A stretch of 64,000 nt of DNA from contig CAVXYG010000018.1 in assembly GCA_963766005.1 (NCBI GenBank), forward strand, positions 90,079 through 154,078, read 5' to 3'. Below are positions 1 through 8,909 of the stretch, one piece after another. The translations under genes were made by a program, and so were the position numbers. The stretch is from CAVXYG01 sp963766005 (lineage in GTDB: Bacteria > Actinomycetota > Actinomycetes > S36-B12 > GCA-2699445). Below the pieces are notes generated by a model that made no database searches, was not told where the DNA came from, and saw only the letters and a list, made by a program, of their open reading frames with translations. Position 1 is the stretch's first letter. Every line of letters starts with the position of its first letter.

Positions 1-2055
1 CGGATTCGGCGTGGCGCCATCGGTGCCCTCGACATCGAAGCTGTAGGCAGCCGTGGTCACGGCGGCCTCGGCCGGCCCCCCGGCCGGCAGGGCGCCGTCT
101 TCGGTGCGCTCCGCAGCCTTGGCGATCTGGGCCACGTACTCCTCGTACTGCAGTTGCGTGGCCATCCCGGATGCCATGATCTGCTGCGCGCCTTCGGCGC
201 TGAGTCGATCGATACCGTCGGCCATCGCCGGTGCGGAGCCGTTGGCCTGGGCCAGGCCGTCGGCCAGATCCGCAGCACCGGTGGAGAGCTTGCCGGTGCC
301 AGCGGCCAGCGAGCCGGCGCCAGCGGCCAGCTGGCCGGTCCCGGCAGCAAGGTCCGCCATGCCGGCATCGAGCCGCTGGGCGCCGGCGGACAGGTTCCGA
401 ACGCCGTCGGCCATATCACCGGCCAAGGCGTCGTAGATCGCCTGGACGCCGAGGATCAGAGCGTCGGCGCCGTCGCCGATGCCGTTCACCTTGCCCTGGA
501 CACCCACCATGCCCTCGGAGATGCCCTGCGCGCCGGCGATGAGCTGGCTGTAGCCGGCGATCGACTGCCCGAGTCCGCCGTCCACGTCCTGGATCGCGCC
601 GCCTGCGTGCGTCGTGTACCCGAGCACCTGGTTCAGCTCCGACACCGGGATCGGCACGACGGTGCCATCGGCCATCGTCACCTCGATCTGCGTCGCCGCA
701 CCGGTCACGCCCAGCAGCTGCTGCGCGCCGGCAACGGCCGAGGGTGAGGCGGCGACCAGCGGCGCCAAGTCGGCGCGGGACTGCTCGGCACCGGCCTGCA
801 TCTGCTGCAGTCCGGGGATGAGCTGGGAGTCCAGGCCCGCACGCAAGTGGTGCAGCGCGGAGTTGAGATCGGTCGGCACGCCGTTGGCGTCGACTGCCCA
901 GGAATCGGGATCGCCGACCCCGCCGGAGATCTGCTGCAGCCCGGCGATGATCTGCTGGAAGGCCTGCTGCTCCTCCAGGGTGTTGATGCCGTCCTCCAAC
1001 TGCTGCAGGCCACCGGCCAGGACCCCGGTGCCCGCTGCCAGGTCGCCGGCACCGGCATCGAGCTTCGCGGCGCCCGCGCTGAGCTCCCCGGCACCTGCCT
1101 TCGCCGTCGTGAGGCCCTCGGACAGCTGGCCGGCGCCGTTGGAGAGCGCGGCAAGACCGGACAGCAGTCGTCCCGCTCCTTCGGCCAGCTGCTGCAGGCC
1201 GTCGTCGAGGGTCACGCCGCCGGCGTACAGGTCGGTCCCGGCCTGGGAGCCGGACTCGTAGCTGGCCACCGCGCTGGATGCCGTCGGGTTGTCCATGGGC
1301 TTGACCGGGATCACCGACAGGTTCGCCTCCGGGATCGACCCGTCGACGATGTCGGCGGTGTAGCCGAACGTCGCGGTGGGGCTGGACAGGGGCGGCAGCA
1401 GCGTCAGCGACCACTGCACCTTCGTGCCGCCGCGGCCGTCCGCCGCGACAGCGGCCTCCGGGCTGGCCACGTTGCTGAAGCCGGCGGGCAGCACGGTGGC
1501 GAAGGAGCCGGCGATCGGGGTGTAGATCACGACGTCCTTGCTCACGGTGGCGCCGGAGGCGTCGGTGAACGTGATCGTCTCGGTCCGGCCGGTCTCGTTG
1601 GCGACCGTGTACTCCACCTGCAGCTCCCCGGTGGCCCGCGTGATCTCCTCGGGGTCGATCTCCTGGCCATCGAGGAAGTACTTCGCGGTCAGCGAGACGG
1701 GCAGGTCGCCCTCGTAGTCCGACAGCGTGCGCAGCTCGGTGGAGCCGTTGACCTTGACCGCGGTCTCCACGGCCCCGCCGGTCTGCGCCAGACGCTCGAA
1801 GCCGGACAGGTTGCGCTGCTGGTCGCCCGCGACCGGGTTGCTCACGACGACCTCGCCGTTGCCGAGGATCGTGAGCTGGTCGACGATGACCGCGCTCTTG
1901 AGCTCGCCGCCCGGGCCGAGCGTCGAGGAGACCGACTCGTAGTTGGAGATGGTGATGTCGTCGCCGATGGCGGCGGCGTTGGCCAGCGGGAACGTGGCCA
2001 TGCCGAGCATCGCGATGGCGAGGGCGCCGGCGGAGATGGTGGTTGCCTTGCTCAT
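1..2055 (-). CDS. Secreted heptad-repeat protein (YhgE/Pip-like repeat region), 3' end outside window
   Basis: The frame is open from ATG 2055 to base 1 (685 codons) with no stop, so the C-terminus lies outside the window. An AAGGAAA ribosome site stands about 10 nt before the ATG. Residues 1-28 form a signal peptide (LAIAMLGMATFPLANAAA). Residues ~30-260 are a beta-rich region without a family I can name. From residue ~280 to the edge the protein is built of repeats such as LAAGTGKLSTGAADLADG, the L-x-x-G heptad pattern (TIGR03057 type) found in the extracellular part of YhgE/Pip and some MmpL-like exporters. The second membrane part and the repeat end are not visible. It lies 60 nt after the small membrane protein gene at 2116 and is probably co-transcribed with it. 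Role: likely cell-surface or export related; the substrate is unknown. Confidence 0.75.
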   Translation of the reverse strand, partial: MSKATTISAGALAIAMLGMATFPLANAAAIGDDITISNYESVSSTLGPGGELKSAVIVDQLTILGNGEVVVSNPVAGDQQRNLSGFERLAQTGGAVETAVKVNGSTELRTLSDYEGDLPVSLTAKYFLDGQEIDPEEITRATGELQVEYTVANETGRTETITFTDASGATVSKDVVIYTPIAGSFATVLPAGFSNVASPEAAVAADGRGGTKVQWSLTLLPPLSSPTATFGYTADIVDGSIPEANLSVIPVKPMDNPTASSAVASYESGSQAGTDLYAGGVTLDDGLQQLAEGAGRLLSGLAALSNGAGQLSEGLTTAKAGAGELSAGAAKLDAGAGDLAAGTGVLAGGLQQLEDGINTLEEQQAFQQIIAGLQQISGGVGDPDSWAVDANGVPTDLNSALHHLRAGLDSQLIPGLQQMQAGAEQSRADLAPLVAASPSAVAGAQQLLGVTGAATQIEVTMADGTVVPIPVSELNQVLGYTTHAGGAIQDVDGGLGQSIAGYSQLIAGAQGISEGMVGVQGKVNGIGDGADALILGVQAIYDALAGDMADGVRNLSAGAQRLDAGMADLAAGTGQLAAGAGSLAAGTGKLSTGAADLADGLAQANGSAPAMADGIDRLSAEGAQQIMASGMATQLQYEEYVAQIAKAAERTEDGALPAGGPAEAAVTTAAYSFDVEGTDGATPNP

Positions 2056-2115
2056 GGTCTTGGGGTTTCCTTCGTGATCTGCGGGGCTGGGGGCGAGCGG
2101 TTGGTCGGACGGGAT

Positions 2116-2667
2116 TCAGGCGGCCAAGGCCAGTTCGGCGTCGTCGCTGTGGACGGCGGCCTGGTCGTGGTCGTCCTCGCGACGATGCGCGGGCGCGACG
2201 ACCGATCCCGCCGTGAAGCCGACCGCCGATGCCAGCAGGACGCCGGCGCCCGCACCCGGGAGGTTCGCGAGGAGTCCGGCGAAGTCGAGGATGTGCAGCG
2301 TCTCGTAGGCCCCTGCCATGGCGGCGACGCCGGCGAAGGATGCCCACAGCGGCGTGCGGCCGTTGCTGAGCACGGCGATGAGCGTCACCGCGAGGAAGGC
2401 GGCGGCGATCCCGACGACGGCGCCCAGCGTGGTGTCCGGGAGCAACCCGGCCCGCAGCACGTAGGCGCCGGCGGCGACGGCCATCCCGGTGAGGAATCCG
2501 GCGATCTTGCGGGCACCGGATTCGCCGGGCACCAGCGCGACGGAGGAGCCGGCAGCGGCACCGACCAGGATGCCGGCGCCGAGGTCGTAGGAGGCCGCGC
2601 TGACGAGGAGCGCGGCGGTGCCGGCGGTCACAGCCAGACCGGCGATGGCGGTGGTGGAGCGGTTCAT
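2116..2667 (-). CDS. Small integral membrane protein, unknown function
   Basis: 183 aa from ATG 2667 (preceded by GGGAACCCCC, a weak ribosome site). The protein is almost entirely hydrophobic: about five to six membrane segments rich in Ala, Gly and Val (for example LAVTAGTAALLVSAAS near the N-terminus and VVGIAAAFLAVTLIAVL in the middle), ending in a short His/Asp-rich polar tail (HRREDDHDQ). I do not recognise a family. It is the first gene of a two-gene unit with the secreted heptad-repeat protein; the shared transcription suggests a membrane partner for that protein, which is inference only. Confidence 0.6.
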   Translation of the reverse strand: MNRSTTAIAGLAVTAGTAALLVSAASYDLGAGILVGAAAGSSVALVPGESGARKIAGFLTGMAVAAGAYVLRAGLLPDTTLGAVVGIAAAFLAVTLIAVLSNGRTPLWASFAGVAAMAGAYETLHILDFAGLLANLPGAGAGVLLASAVGFTAGSVVAPAHRREDDHDQAAVHSDDAELALAA

Positions 2668-3297
2668 GGGGGTTCCCTTGGATTCGATGTCCTGGAGTCC
2701 GATCGGGGGGGTGGGTCGATCGGCAGTGGTGTGGTGCCCGCCACTTACCCAACCCAAACATCGGGCGAACACAGGATTTGCAAACAACCGCGGGCGGCGG
2801 CGTCGGCCCGGTGGCGGGAGAGCCCCCGGGGTCCGTGGTCGTCGCCGCCCGACAGGCTGAGTCCTGGGCTGCCGACACCGGCCACGCCGGTCTCGCGCCG
2901 GTCGCGGGAACCGGCATCGACCGACCCGTTCGCAGGCCCCCGGCACGCCACGCGTGGGCGACCCAGCGGGTGCAGCGGCTGGGATGGCCTCGGGTTCCTG
3001 CGATCAGGCCGAGTCCCCAGCGGTGGCCGCGAGGTGGCGCCTGCGCAGGACGGTTCGCGAGCAGGACAGCGACGCGCGCCCGGGCCGGCCGCAGGGAGCG
3101 GCTACCGTCAACCGCGCCGCGTTGCCCTCACCGACCCGGCCCAACGGTGGCGGACCTCGGCGGTGTGCCGCGGCACCAGGCGCCGGCGCGGCCTCGGGCA
3201 GCCACTCCGTCACGGCCCGTAGGGAGCAGCGATACCGGTCCGGCGCGGGCGGGTCAGAGGGGCGCGAGCCCGCCACGCCAGGGCGTCCGCGCCCGCC
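2668..3297. other. Intergenic region, no gene seen
   Basis: About 630 bases between two minus-strand genes. All open frames here are rich in Arg/Pro/Gly with no family pattern, as expected for chance frames in high-GC DNA. The part at 2745-2790 is clearly more AT-rich (cccaaacatcgggcgaacac) than its surroundings and is the likeliest promoter region for the minus-strand pair at 2667, but I cannot point to a convincing -10/-35 pair. Confidence 0.4.
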
Positions 3298-4509
3298 TTA
3301 CGGCATCTGGACGTCGACGCCCTCCCGGCGGCGCCGTGCGAGGTCCATGACGAGGCTGACGGCCAGGATCAGCACCAGCACCGGCACCGCGACCCCGGTG
3401 ACCAGCGAGGTGAAGGAGTCGAGCCGGTCGTGCCCGGCGGAGTCCAGGAGCAGATACGTCGTGTAGACGAGGTAGCACAGCACCAGCAGGCCGCCCTCCA
3501 CCCGGGACAACCGGAATGCGGTGAAGGCCATCGGGAGCAGCAGCACCCCCGTCAGGATGACGAGGACCAGGTCGAAGCTGACGGCCGACTGCGGCACCGG
3601 CAGCCCGTCCACCGTGATGCCGCTGATCCCGATGACAGCGCCGATGTTGAAGATGTTGCTGCCGACGGCGTTGCCGACGGCGAGGTCGCGCTCGCCCTTC
3701 GCGGCGGCGACGATCGCGGTGGTCAGCTCCGGCAGCGAGGTGCCCACCGCCACGATGGTCAGGCCGATGACGAGTTCGCTGATCCCCAGCGACCGCGCGA
3801 AGTCCTGCGCCGCGGTCACCAGCAACTGGGCGCCGATCACCAGCAGCGCAACGCCGACGGCCACCAGGAGCGCCGCCCACACCGGGCGCATCGGCGGGTC
3901 CTCACCGGCCGAGGGCTCCACGGGTCGCAGGTCCGCGGGCAGGTGGTCGGTCGCCGCGGCCTGCTCGGCGAAGGAGTCCGGCTCCGCCGGGCGGGAGTCG
4001 GCCGGCGGAGGCGGATCGCCGATCAGCGGCTCGCCCTGCACCGGAACCAGGTGGCCGGCAGCGTTCTCCCGACGGCTGGTGATGATGGCCCGCACGACAT
4101 AGACGCACAGCAGTGCCAGCAGTATGGCCGCCTCGACCCGGGAGATCTCCAGGTCGAGCGCGAAGACGAGCAGCAGCACCGACATGCCGATCATGACCGG
4201 GATGTCCTGCCGCACGACGCGCGAATGCACGGCCAGCGGCAGTACCAGCGCCGCGCCGCCGAGGACGAGCAGGATATTGGCGATGTTGGATCCCACGACG
4301 TTGCCGATGGCCAGTTCGGGCGATCCGTTGCCCACGGCCTCCAGCGTCACCGCCAGTTCCGGGGTGCTGGTGGCGAACGCCACCACGGTCAGCCCCACCA
4401 CGAGTTGCGACAGACCGACACTGCGCGCTAGGGACGAGGCCCCGCGGACGAGGACCTCGCCGCCGACCACGAGCAGCAGGAGTCCGGCGAGCAGCAGGGC
4501 TACGGGCAT
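3298..4509 (-). CDS. Calcium/sodium (CaCA family) antiporter
   Basis: 403 aa, ATG 4509. The two inverted alpha-repeats of the Ca2+:cation antiporter superfamily are plain: repeat 1 has ATSTPELAVTLEAVGNGSPE followed by GNVVGSNIANI (residues ~47-80), repeat 2 has GTSLPELTTAIVAAAKGE followed by GNAVGSNIFNI (about residues 255-290). About ten membrane segments are separated by a Pro/Glu-rich cytoplasmic loop (residues ~150-205). The length and organisation match bacterial YrbG-type proteins that exchange Ca2+ for Na+ or H+ across the membrane. A TAGACT box lies 6 nt before the ATG and overlaps the stop of the upstream purC, suggesting its own leaderless promoter. No frame damage. Confidence 0.9.
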   Translation of the reverse strand: MPVALLLAGLLLLVVGGEVLVRGASSLARSVGLSQLVVGLTVVAFATSTPELAVTLEAVGNGSPELAIGNVVGSNIANILLVLGGAALVLPLAVHSRVVRQDIPVMIGMSVLLLVFALDLEISRVEAAILLALLCVYVVRAIITSRRENAAGHLVPVQGEPLIGDPPPPADSRPAEPDSFAEQAAATDHLPADLRPVEPSAGEDPPMRPVWAALLVAVGVALLVIGAQLLVTAAQDFARSLGISELVIGLTIVAVGTSLPELTTAIVAAAKGERDLAVGNAVGSNIFNIGAVIGISGITVDGLPVPQSAVSFDLVLVILTGVLLLPMAFTAFRLSRVEGGLLVLCYLVYTTYLLLDSAGHDRLDSFTSLVTGVAVPVLVLILAVSLVMDLARRRREGVDVQMP

Positions 4510-4515
4510 CGGCCA

Positions 4516-4521
4516 AGTCTA
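4516..4521 (-). promoter_or_regulatory. Predicted -10 box (TAGACT), leaderless start of antiporter gene
   Basis: TAGACT ends 6 nt before ATG 4509. The spacing is the one that recurs before several genes in this window and implies transcription starting at or next to the start codon. It overlaps the TAG stop of the preceding purC frame. Confidence 0.45.
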
Positions 4522-5827
4522 CGGGGAGCCGTCCGGCCAGGACGTCCCCGTGAGCCGTCGGTAGGCCTCGAAGTACCGCTCCCGGGTGCCGGCGACGACG
4601 TCCTCCGGCAACGGGGGCGGCGGGTCCTGTCCTGTTCGGTCCCAGCCGGATCGGGGCGATGCCAACCAGTCGCGCAGGTACTGCTTGTCGAAGGACGCCT
4701 GGGGACGGCCCGGTTGCCAGTCCTCCGCGGGCCAGAACCGTGAGGAGTCGGGGGTCAGCACCTCGTCGGCCAGGACGAGCTCGCCGGTGCCGGGGTCACG
4801 GCCGAACTCGAACTTGGTGTCGGCGACGATGATCCCGCGCTCGCGCGCCATCGCGGACGCCCTGCCGTACACGGCCAGCGAGAGCCGGCGCAGCGCATCG
4901 GCATCGGCGGCCCCGACGGTGCGCTCCACCGCGGCGAAGTCGATGTTCTCGTCGTGGGCACCGAGCTCCGCCTTCGTGGCCGGGGTGAAGATGGGCTGCG
5001 GGCAGCTCCGATCCGTCCACCAGCCCTGCGGGCAGCCCGATCCCGCAGACCGACCCGGTAGCGCGGTAGTCCATCAGCCCCGAACCGGTCAGGTAGCCCC
5101 GCACGACGCACTCCACCGGCAGCATGTCCAGTCGACGGCAGACCACCGCCCGACCGGCGACCGACGCGGGCACATCGAGGGAGAGCACATGGTTGCCGAC
5201 GGTGTCGGCGATCTGGTCGAACCACCACAGGCTCATCGCCGTCAGCACCGCACCCTTGTCCGGGATCGGCGTCGGCAGCACCCAGTCGTAGGCGGAGATG
5301 CGGTCGCTGGCCACGAAGAGCAGATCCCCCGACGGCGTGGTGAACAGGTCGCGCACCTTGCCGGAGTAGACGTGGCGGAAGCCCTCCGGCAGGTCGAGGT
5401 CCCCTGCCGTGACTCGCGGCACCTGCAGCAGCGGCTCGACCAGCCGGAACCGGATCCAGTACAGCGCCTGGTCGTCGTGCATCGGGTAGCCCAGGGATTC
5501 CCAGAAGGTGGTCTCGGCCGCGCGCCACTCCCCGATCGTGGCCGGCCCCTCGCCCTCGGCCTCCACCATGGCCCACGTGACCTCGGCCAGCCGGCACTGG
5601 CGGACCTCGGTCACCTCGATGGTGCCGGCGTGGCGGCCATCGTCGTCGACGAGTGCCAACTGCTCGCCGACGTGCTCCAGCGCCTCCTCCTGCGAGGCAT
5701 ACTCCCCGGGATGGCCGAACGTCGCGACCTTCGCGCCGGCCAGGACCAGGCCGTTGAGCCGTTCGCGCATCTGCCCGGGCGAGCCCAGCTCCATCGTGCG
5801 CATGCCGCGAAGGCGGGGAAACGTCAT
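4519..5827 (-). CDS. purC: ASCH domain fused to SAICAR synthetase (PurC), one frame break
   Basis: ATG 5827 overlaps the purB stop (ATGA). Residues 1-~137 form an ASCH domain (VLAGAKVATFGHPGEY, then WIRFRLVE); residues ~145-435 are phosphoribosylaminoimidazole-succinocarboxamide synthase (purine step 8: CAIR + Asp + ATP to SAICAR). PurC signatures are HVYSGKVRDLF, SDRISAYDW, PTPIPDKG, VECVVRGYLTGSG and ADTKFEFG. No stop occurs between the two domains in any of the three frames, so a fusion is the direct reading; internal initiation at GTG (VPRVTAGDL) is possible. The frame breaks at 5000-5002, where an extra base changes LPQPIFTPATKAE; removing one base restores 435 aa. The C-terminal 136 aa then read normally to 4519. 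Given the other errors here, a sequencing insertion is more likely than loss of an essential enzyme. Confidence 0.85.
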
Positions 5828-7257
5828 AGGATCGACCCCGGACGGTAGGCCGCGGCCTCCGCGTGGGCGGCGGCGATGTCCGCGATCTCCCCGGCGACCC
5901 GGTCGACCTGCGACCGGGCGGCTCCGGTGAAGGACAGCGGCTGGGCAATCAGCTCCCCGAGCTGCTCGCGGGACAACCCCAGCCGGGAATCCCCCGCCAG
6001 CCGATCCAGCAGATCGTTGTCCGCCGCGCCGCTCTCCCGCATGGCCAGCGCGACCGCCACGGCGTGCTCCTTGATGGCCTCGTGCGCCGTCTCCCGTCCG
6101 ACGCCGGCCCGCACCGCGGCCATGAGGACCTTCGTGGTCGCCAGGAACGGCAGGTACCGCTCCAGCTCCCGCTCGATGACCGCCGGGTAGGCGCCGAACT
6201 CCGACAGCACGGTGAGGAACGTCTCGAACAGCCCGTCGATGGTGTAGCAGGCGTCGGGCAGGGCAACCCGGCGCACCACCGAGCAGGCGACGTCGCCCTC
6301 GTTCCACTGCGCAGCCGGCCAGTTCCGCGGTCATGGCCGCGTAGCCGCGCAGGAGCACCGCGAAGCCGTTGACGCGCTCGCAGGACCGCGTGTTCATCTT
6401 GTGCGGCATCGCGCTGGAGCCCACCTGGCCGGGCTGGAAGCCCTCGGTGACGAGTTCCGCGCCCGCCATGAGCCGGATGGTGATCGCCAGGCTGGAGGGG
6501 CCGGCCGCGATCTGCGACAGCAGCGACAGCACCTCGGCATCCAACGATCGCGGATAGACCTGCCCGACGCTGGTGAGGACCGAGCCGAACCCGAGGTGCG
6601 CGGCGATGCGGATCTCCAGCGCGCTGAGCCGCTCCTGATCTCCGCCGAGCAGATCCAGCATGTCCTGGCTGGTCCCGACCGGGCCCTTGACCCCTCGCAG
6701 CGGGTAGCGGTTGATGAGGTCGTTGAGCCGGTGGTAGGCCTGGAGCAACTCCTCCGCCGCCGAGGCGAACCGCTTGCCCAAGGTGGTCGTCTGCGCTGCG
6801 ACGTTGTGGCTGCGCCCGGTCAGCGGTAGCTCCCGGTACTGCACGGCGAGCTCCGAGAGCCGGGCCAGGGACGCGATCGTCTTGTCGCGCACCAGCAGCA
6901 GCGACAGGTGCAGCTGCAACTGCTCCACGTTCTCGGTGAGGTCGCGACTGGTCATGCCCTTGTGGATGTGCTGGTAGCCGGCCAGCGCGTTGAACTCCTC
7001 GATGCGCGCCTTCACGTCGTGGCGCGTCACCCGCTCGCGGGCGTCGATGGCATCGAGATCGACGTCGTCGACGGCCCGCTCGTAGGCCGCGATCGGCCTC
7101 GGCGGGGATGGCGACTGCCAAGGTCTGCCTGGGCGCGCATGACCGCGAGCCAGAGCCGCCGCTCGAGCACGATCTTGGTCGCCGGCGACCAGATGTCGCG
7201 CATCTGCGGCGAGGCGTAGCGCTGGGCGAGCACGTTGGGGATCGAGCGGTCCGTCAC
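5824..7257 (-). CDS. purB: Adenylosuccinate lyase (PurB), three frame breaks
   Basis: Cleaves SAICAR and adenylosuccinate, releasing fumarate (purine steps 9 and the last step to AMP). Start GTG 7257 (VTDRSIPNVLAQRYAS) with GGGAG about 10 nt upstream. The N-terminal 47 residues read cleanly to MRAQADLG, then two extra bases between about 7105 and 7125 shift the frame; the long middle part (HIHKGMTSRDLTEN, GRSHNVAAQTTTLGKRFAS, then GSSAMPHKMNTRSCERVNG, the SSxMPxKxN signature loop) is intact; a third extra base at about 6309-6316 (before QWNEGDVACSVVRRVALPD) shifts it again and the last 151 aa read to the TGA at 5824. Repaired length is 476 aa, normal for the family. Overlaps the start of the ASCH-PurC gene by 4 bp. 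Confidence 0.87.
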
Positions 7258-7289
7258 CGGACCAGTCTCCCGCACGACGACCGACGACC

Positions 7290-8283
7290 CTAGGACCAGG
7301 CGGCGGGATCGGCGATGTCGCGGCGGTACTGGGCCCCGCGCAACCGGATCAGCGCCGCCGCCTCGTACGCCCTCGCCGCGGGCGTCGAGCAGATCTTCGC
7401 CGACCGCGACGACCGACAGCACCCGGCCGCCGGAGGTCACGGGCGCGCCGTCGGCGCCGGCCGCGGTGCCGGCGTGCAGCACCGTGACACCGGGCACGGC
7501 CGCAGCGTCGTCGAGGCCGTCGATCGCGTCGCCGCTCGCCGGCGAGACCGGGTAGCCCTCGGCGGCGATCACCACGTTCACCGCCGATCCCTCGCGCCGA
7601 CCGCGGCGCGCCGACCTCGCCAGCTCACCGTTCGCCGCTGCCAGCAGCAGAGCCGACAGCGGGGAGTCCAGCAGGGCCAGCACCGCCTGCACCTCAGGGT
7701 CGCCGAAACGGCAGTTGAACTCCACGACGCGGGGACCGCGCTGGTCAGCGCCAGCCCGCAGTACAGCACGCCGACGAACGGGGTGCCCCGTCGCGCCATC
7801 TCGTGGATCGTCGGCTCGGCGACGTCGTGCAGGATCGCGGTCCACCAGGTCCGGCTCCGCCCACGGCAGCGGCGTGTAGGCGCCCATACCGCCGGTGTTC
7901 GGCCCGGTGTCGCCCTCGCCCACCCGCTTGAAGTCCTGCGCCGGCAGCAGCGGCACGACGGAGGTCCCGTCGGTGATGACGAACAGCGACACCTCGGGGC
8001 CGTCGAGGTACTCCTCGACGATGACCCGGCCGCCCCGCGCGAACACGGCCGCGGCGTGCCGGGTCGCCTCGTCCGGATCGTCGGTGACCACGACGCCCTT
8101 GCCGGCGGCCAGCCCGTCGTCCTTGACCACGTAGGGGGCCCCGAATTCCGTCAGCGCGGCCAGCACCTCCTCCTCCGTGCTGCACGCCCGCGCGGCGGCG
8201 GTCGGAACATGGGCCGCGGCCATGACCTCCTTGGCGAACGCCTTGCTGCCCTCGAGCATCGCGGCCGCGGCGGTGGGACCGAA
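7290..8283 (-). pseudogene. purD: purD 3' part (native): GAR synthetase from about residue 90 to the end
   Basis: Phosphoribosylamine-glycine ligase joins glycine to phosphoribosylamine (purine step 2). This piece starts in the middle of the protein (FGPTAAAAMLEGSKAF), contains the ATP-grasp core (VVKDDGLAAGKGVVVT, GPNTGGMGAYTPLP, VEFNCRFGDPE) and ends GAQYRRDIADPAAWS at TAG 7290. Three further frame breaks are visible near 7835, 7755 and 7380. The N-terminal half is missing here: about 51 residues of it lie 13 kb away at 21370-21522. A 181-residue divergent purD 5' part abuts directly upstream but in another frame, and it repeats residues 90-181. ATG 8259 (MLEGSKAF) could start translation, but such a product would lack the N-terminal PRA-binding domain. 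Confidence 0.8.
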
Positions 8284-8828
8284 GGGAACTCCTCAACCAC
8301 GACCTGGCCACCGCGGGCGAGTACCGCGTCGGCGTGCATCCGGGCGGCCATGTGGTCCTCTGTGACGACGACCCCTTTACCAGCCGCCAGCCCATCATCC
8401 TTCACCACGTAGGGCGGACCAAACCCAGCGAGCGCGGTGAGGACCTCGTCGTCCGTTGTGCAGGTGCGAGCGCGGGCCGTCGGCACGTGGGCTGCGGTCA
8501 TGACGTCTTTCGCGAAGGTCTTGCTCCCTTCGAGTCGAGCGGCCGCGGCGCTCGGGCCGAAGCAGGGGATACCGTGCGCCCTGACGTGGTCGGCCGCTCC
8601 GGCGACCAGCGGCGCCTCGGGCCCGATCACGACCAAATCCACCCCGAGCCCCTTGGCCAGGGCCGCAACGGCAACCGGATCGGTCAGGTCCACCGGCTCC
8701 GTGCGAACCTCGGCTGCGATCCCAGCGTTGCCCGGCGCCGCGATCACCTCGCCCACCTGCGTGTCGTTGCTCAGCGCGCGAACTATCGCGTGCTCGCGAG
8801 CTCCAGACCCGACCACGAGAATCTTCAT
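8284..8828 (-). pseudogene. purD: purD 5' part (divergent copy), residues 1-181
   Basis: From ATG 8828 the frame encodes MKILVVGSGAREHAIVRAL, VVIGPEAPLVAG and VVKDDGLAAGKGVVVTEDHM, the N domain and first ATP-grasp part of a second GAR synthetase. It ends in VVVEEF at 8286 and then runs into the native purD 3' part in the wrong frame. Compared with the native pieces it is clearly homologous but differs at roughly a third of residues (for example SNDTQVGEVIA against VEDPQVESVVC), so it is a copy from another lineage, not a recent tandem duplication. It has its own predicted leaderless promoter. It is truncated by the junction and, together with the two native pieces, marks the island boundaries. 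Confidence 0.8.
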
Positions 8829-8835
8829 GAGCACC

Positions 8836-8841
8836 AGGGTA
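8836..8841 (-). promoter_or_regulatory. Predicted -10 box (TACCCT) of divergent purD copy
   Basis: TACCCT lies 7 nt before ATG 8828. The native purD start at 21522 has TAACCT at the same distance, so promoter geometry is conserved between the two copies although the flanking genes differ. Confidence 0.45.
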
Positions 8842-8909
8842 CGGGGGCGGGCGCCGCATCGGTCTGGGCCTCCGACCTCCGGCACGTGGCCGCACTTGTC
8901 GGTTCCGGC

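Noticed and set aside
416..2917. A minus-strand open frame of over 800 codons overlapping the heptad-repeat gene
   Set aside because: Its product is Arg/Gly/Ala-rich without any domain, while the frame one base away gives a clean signal peptide, beta domain and repeats. It is a high-GC shadow, as are the other long Arg-rich frames in the window.
2778..3298. Possible genes in the 2.7-3.3 kb gap
   Set aside because: Open frames there have no ribosome site, no family likeness and biased composition.
5000..5002. Programmed frameshifting in purC
   Set aside because: The slip site is a plain three-base run without a slippery heptamer or stem, PurC is not known to use frameshifting, and the same kind of break recurs in unrelated genes.
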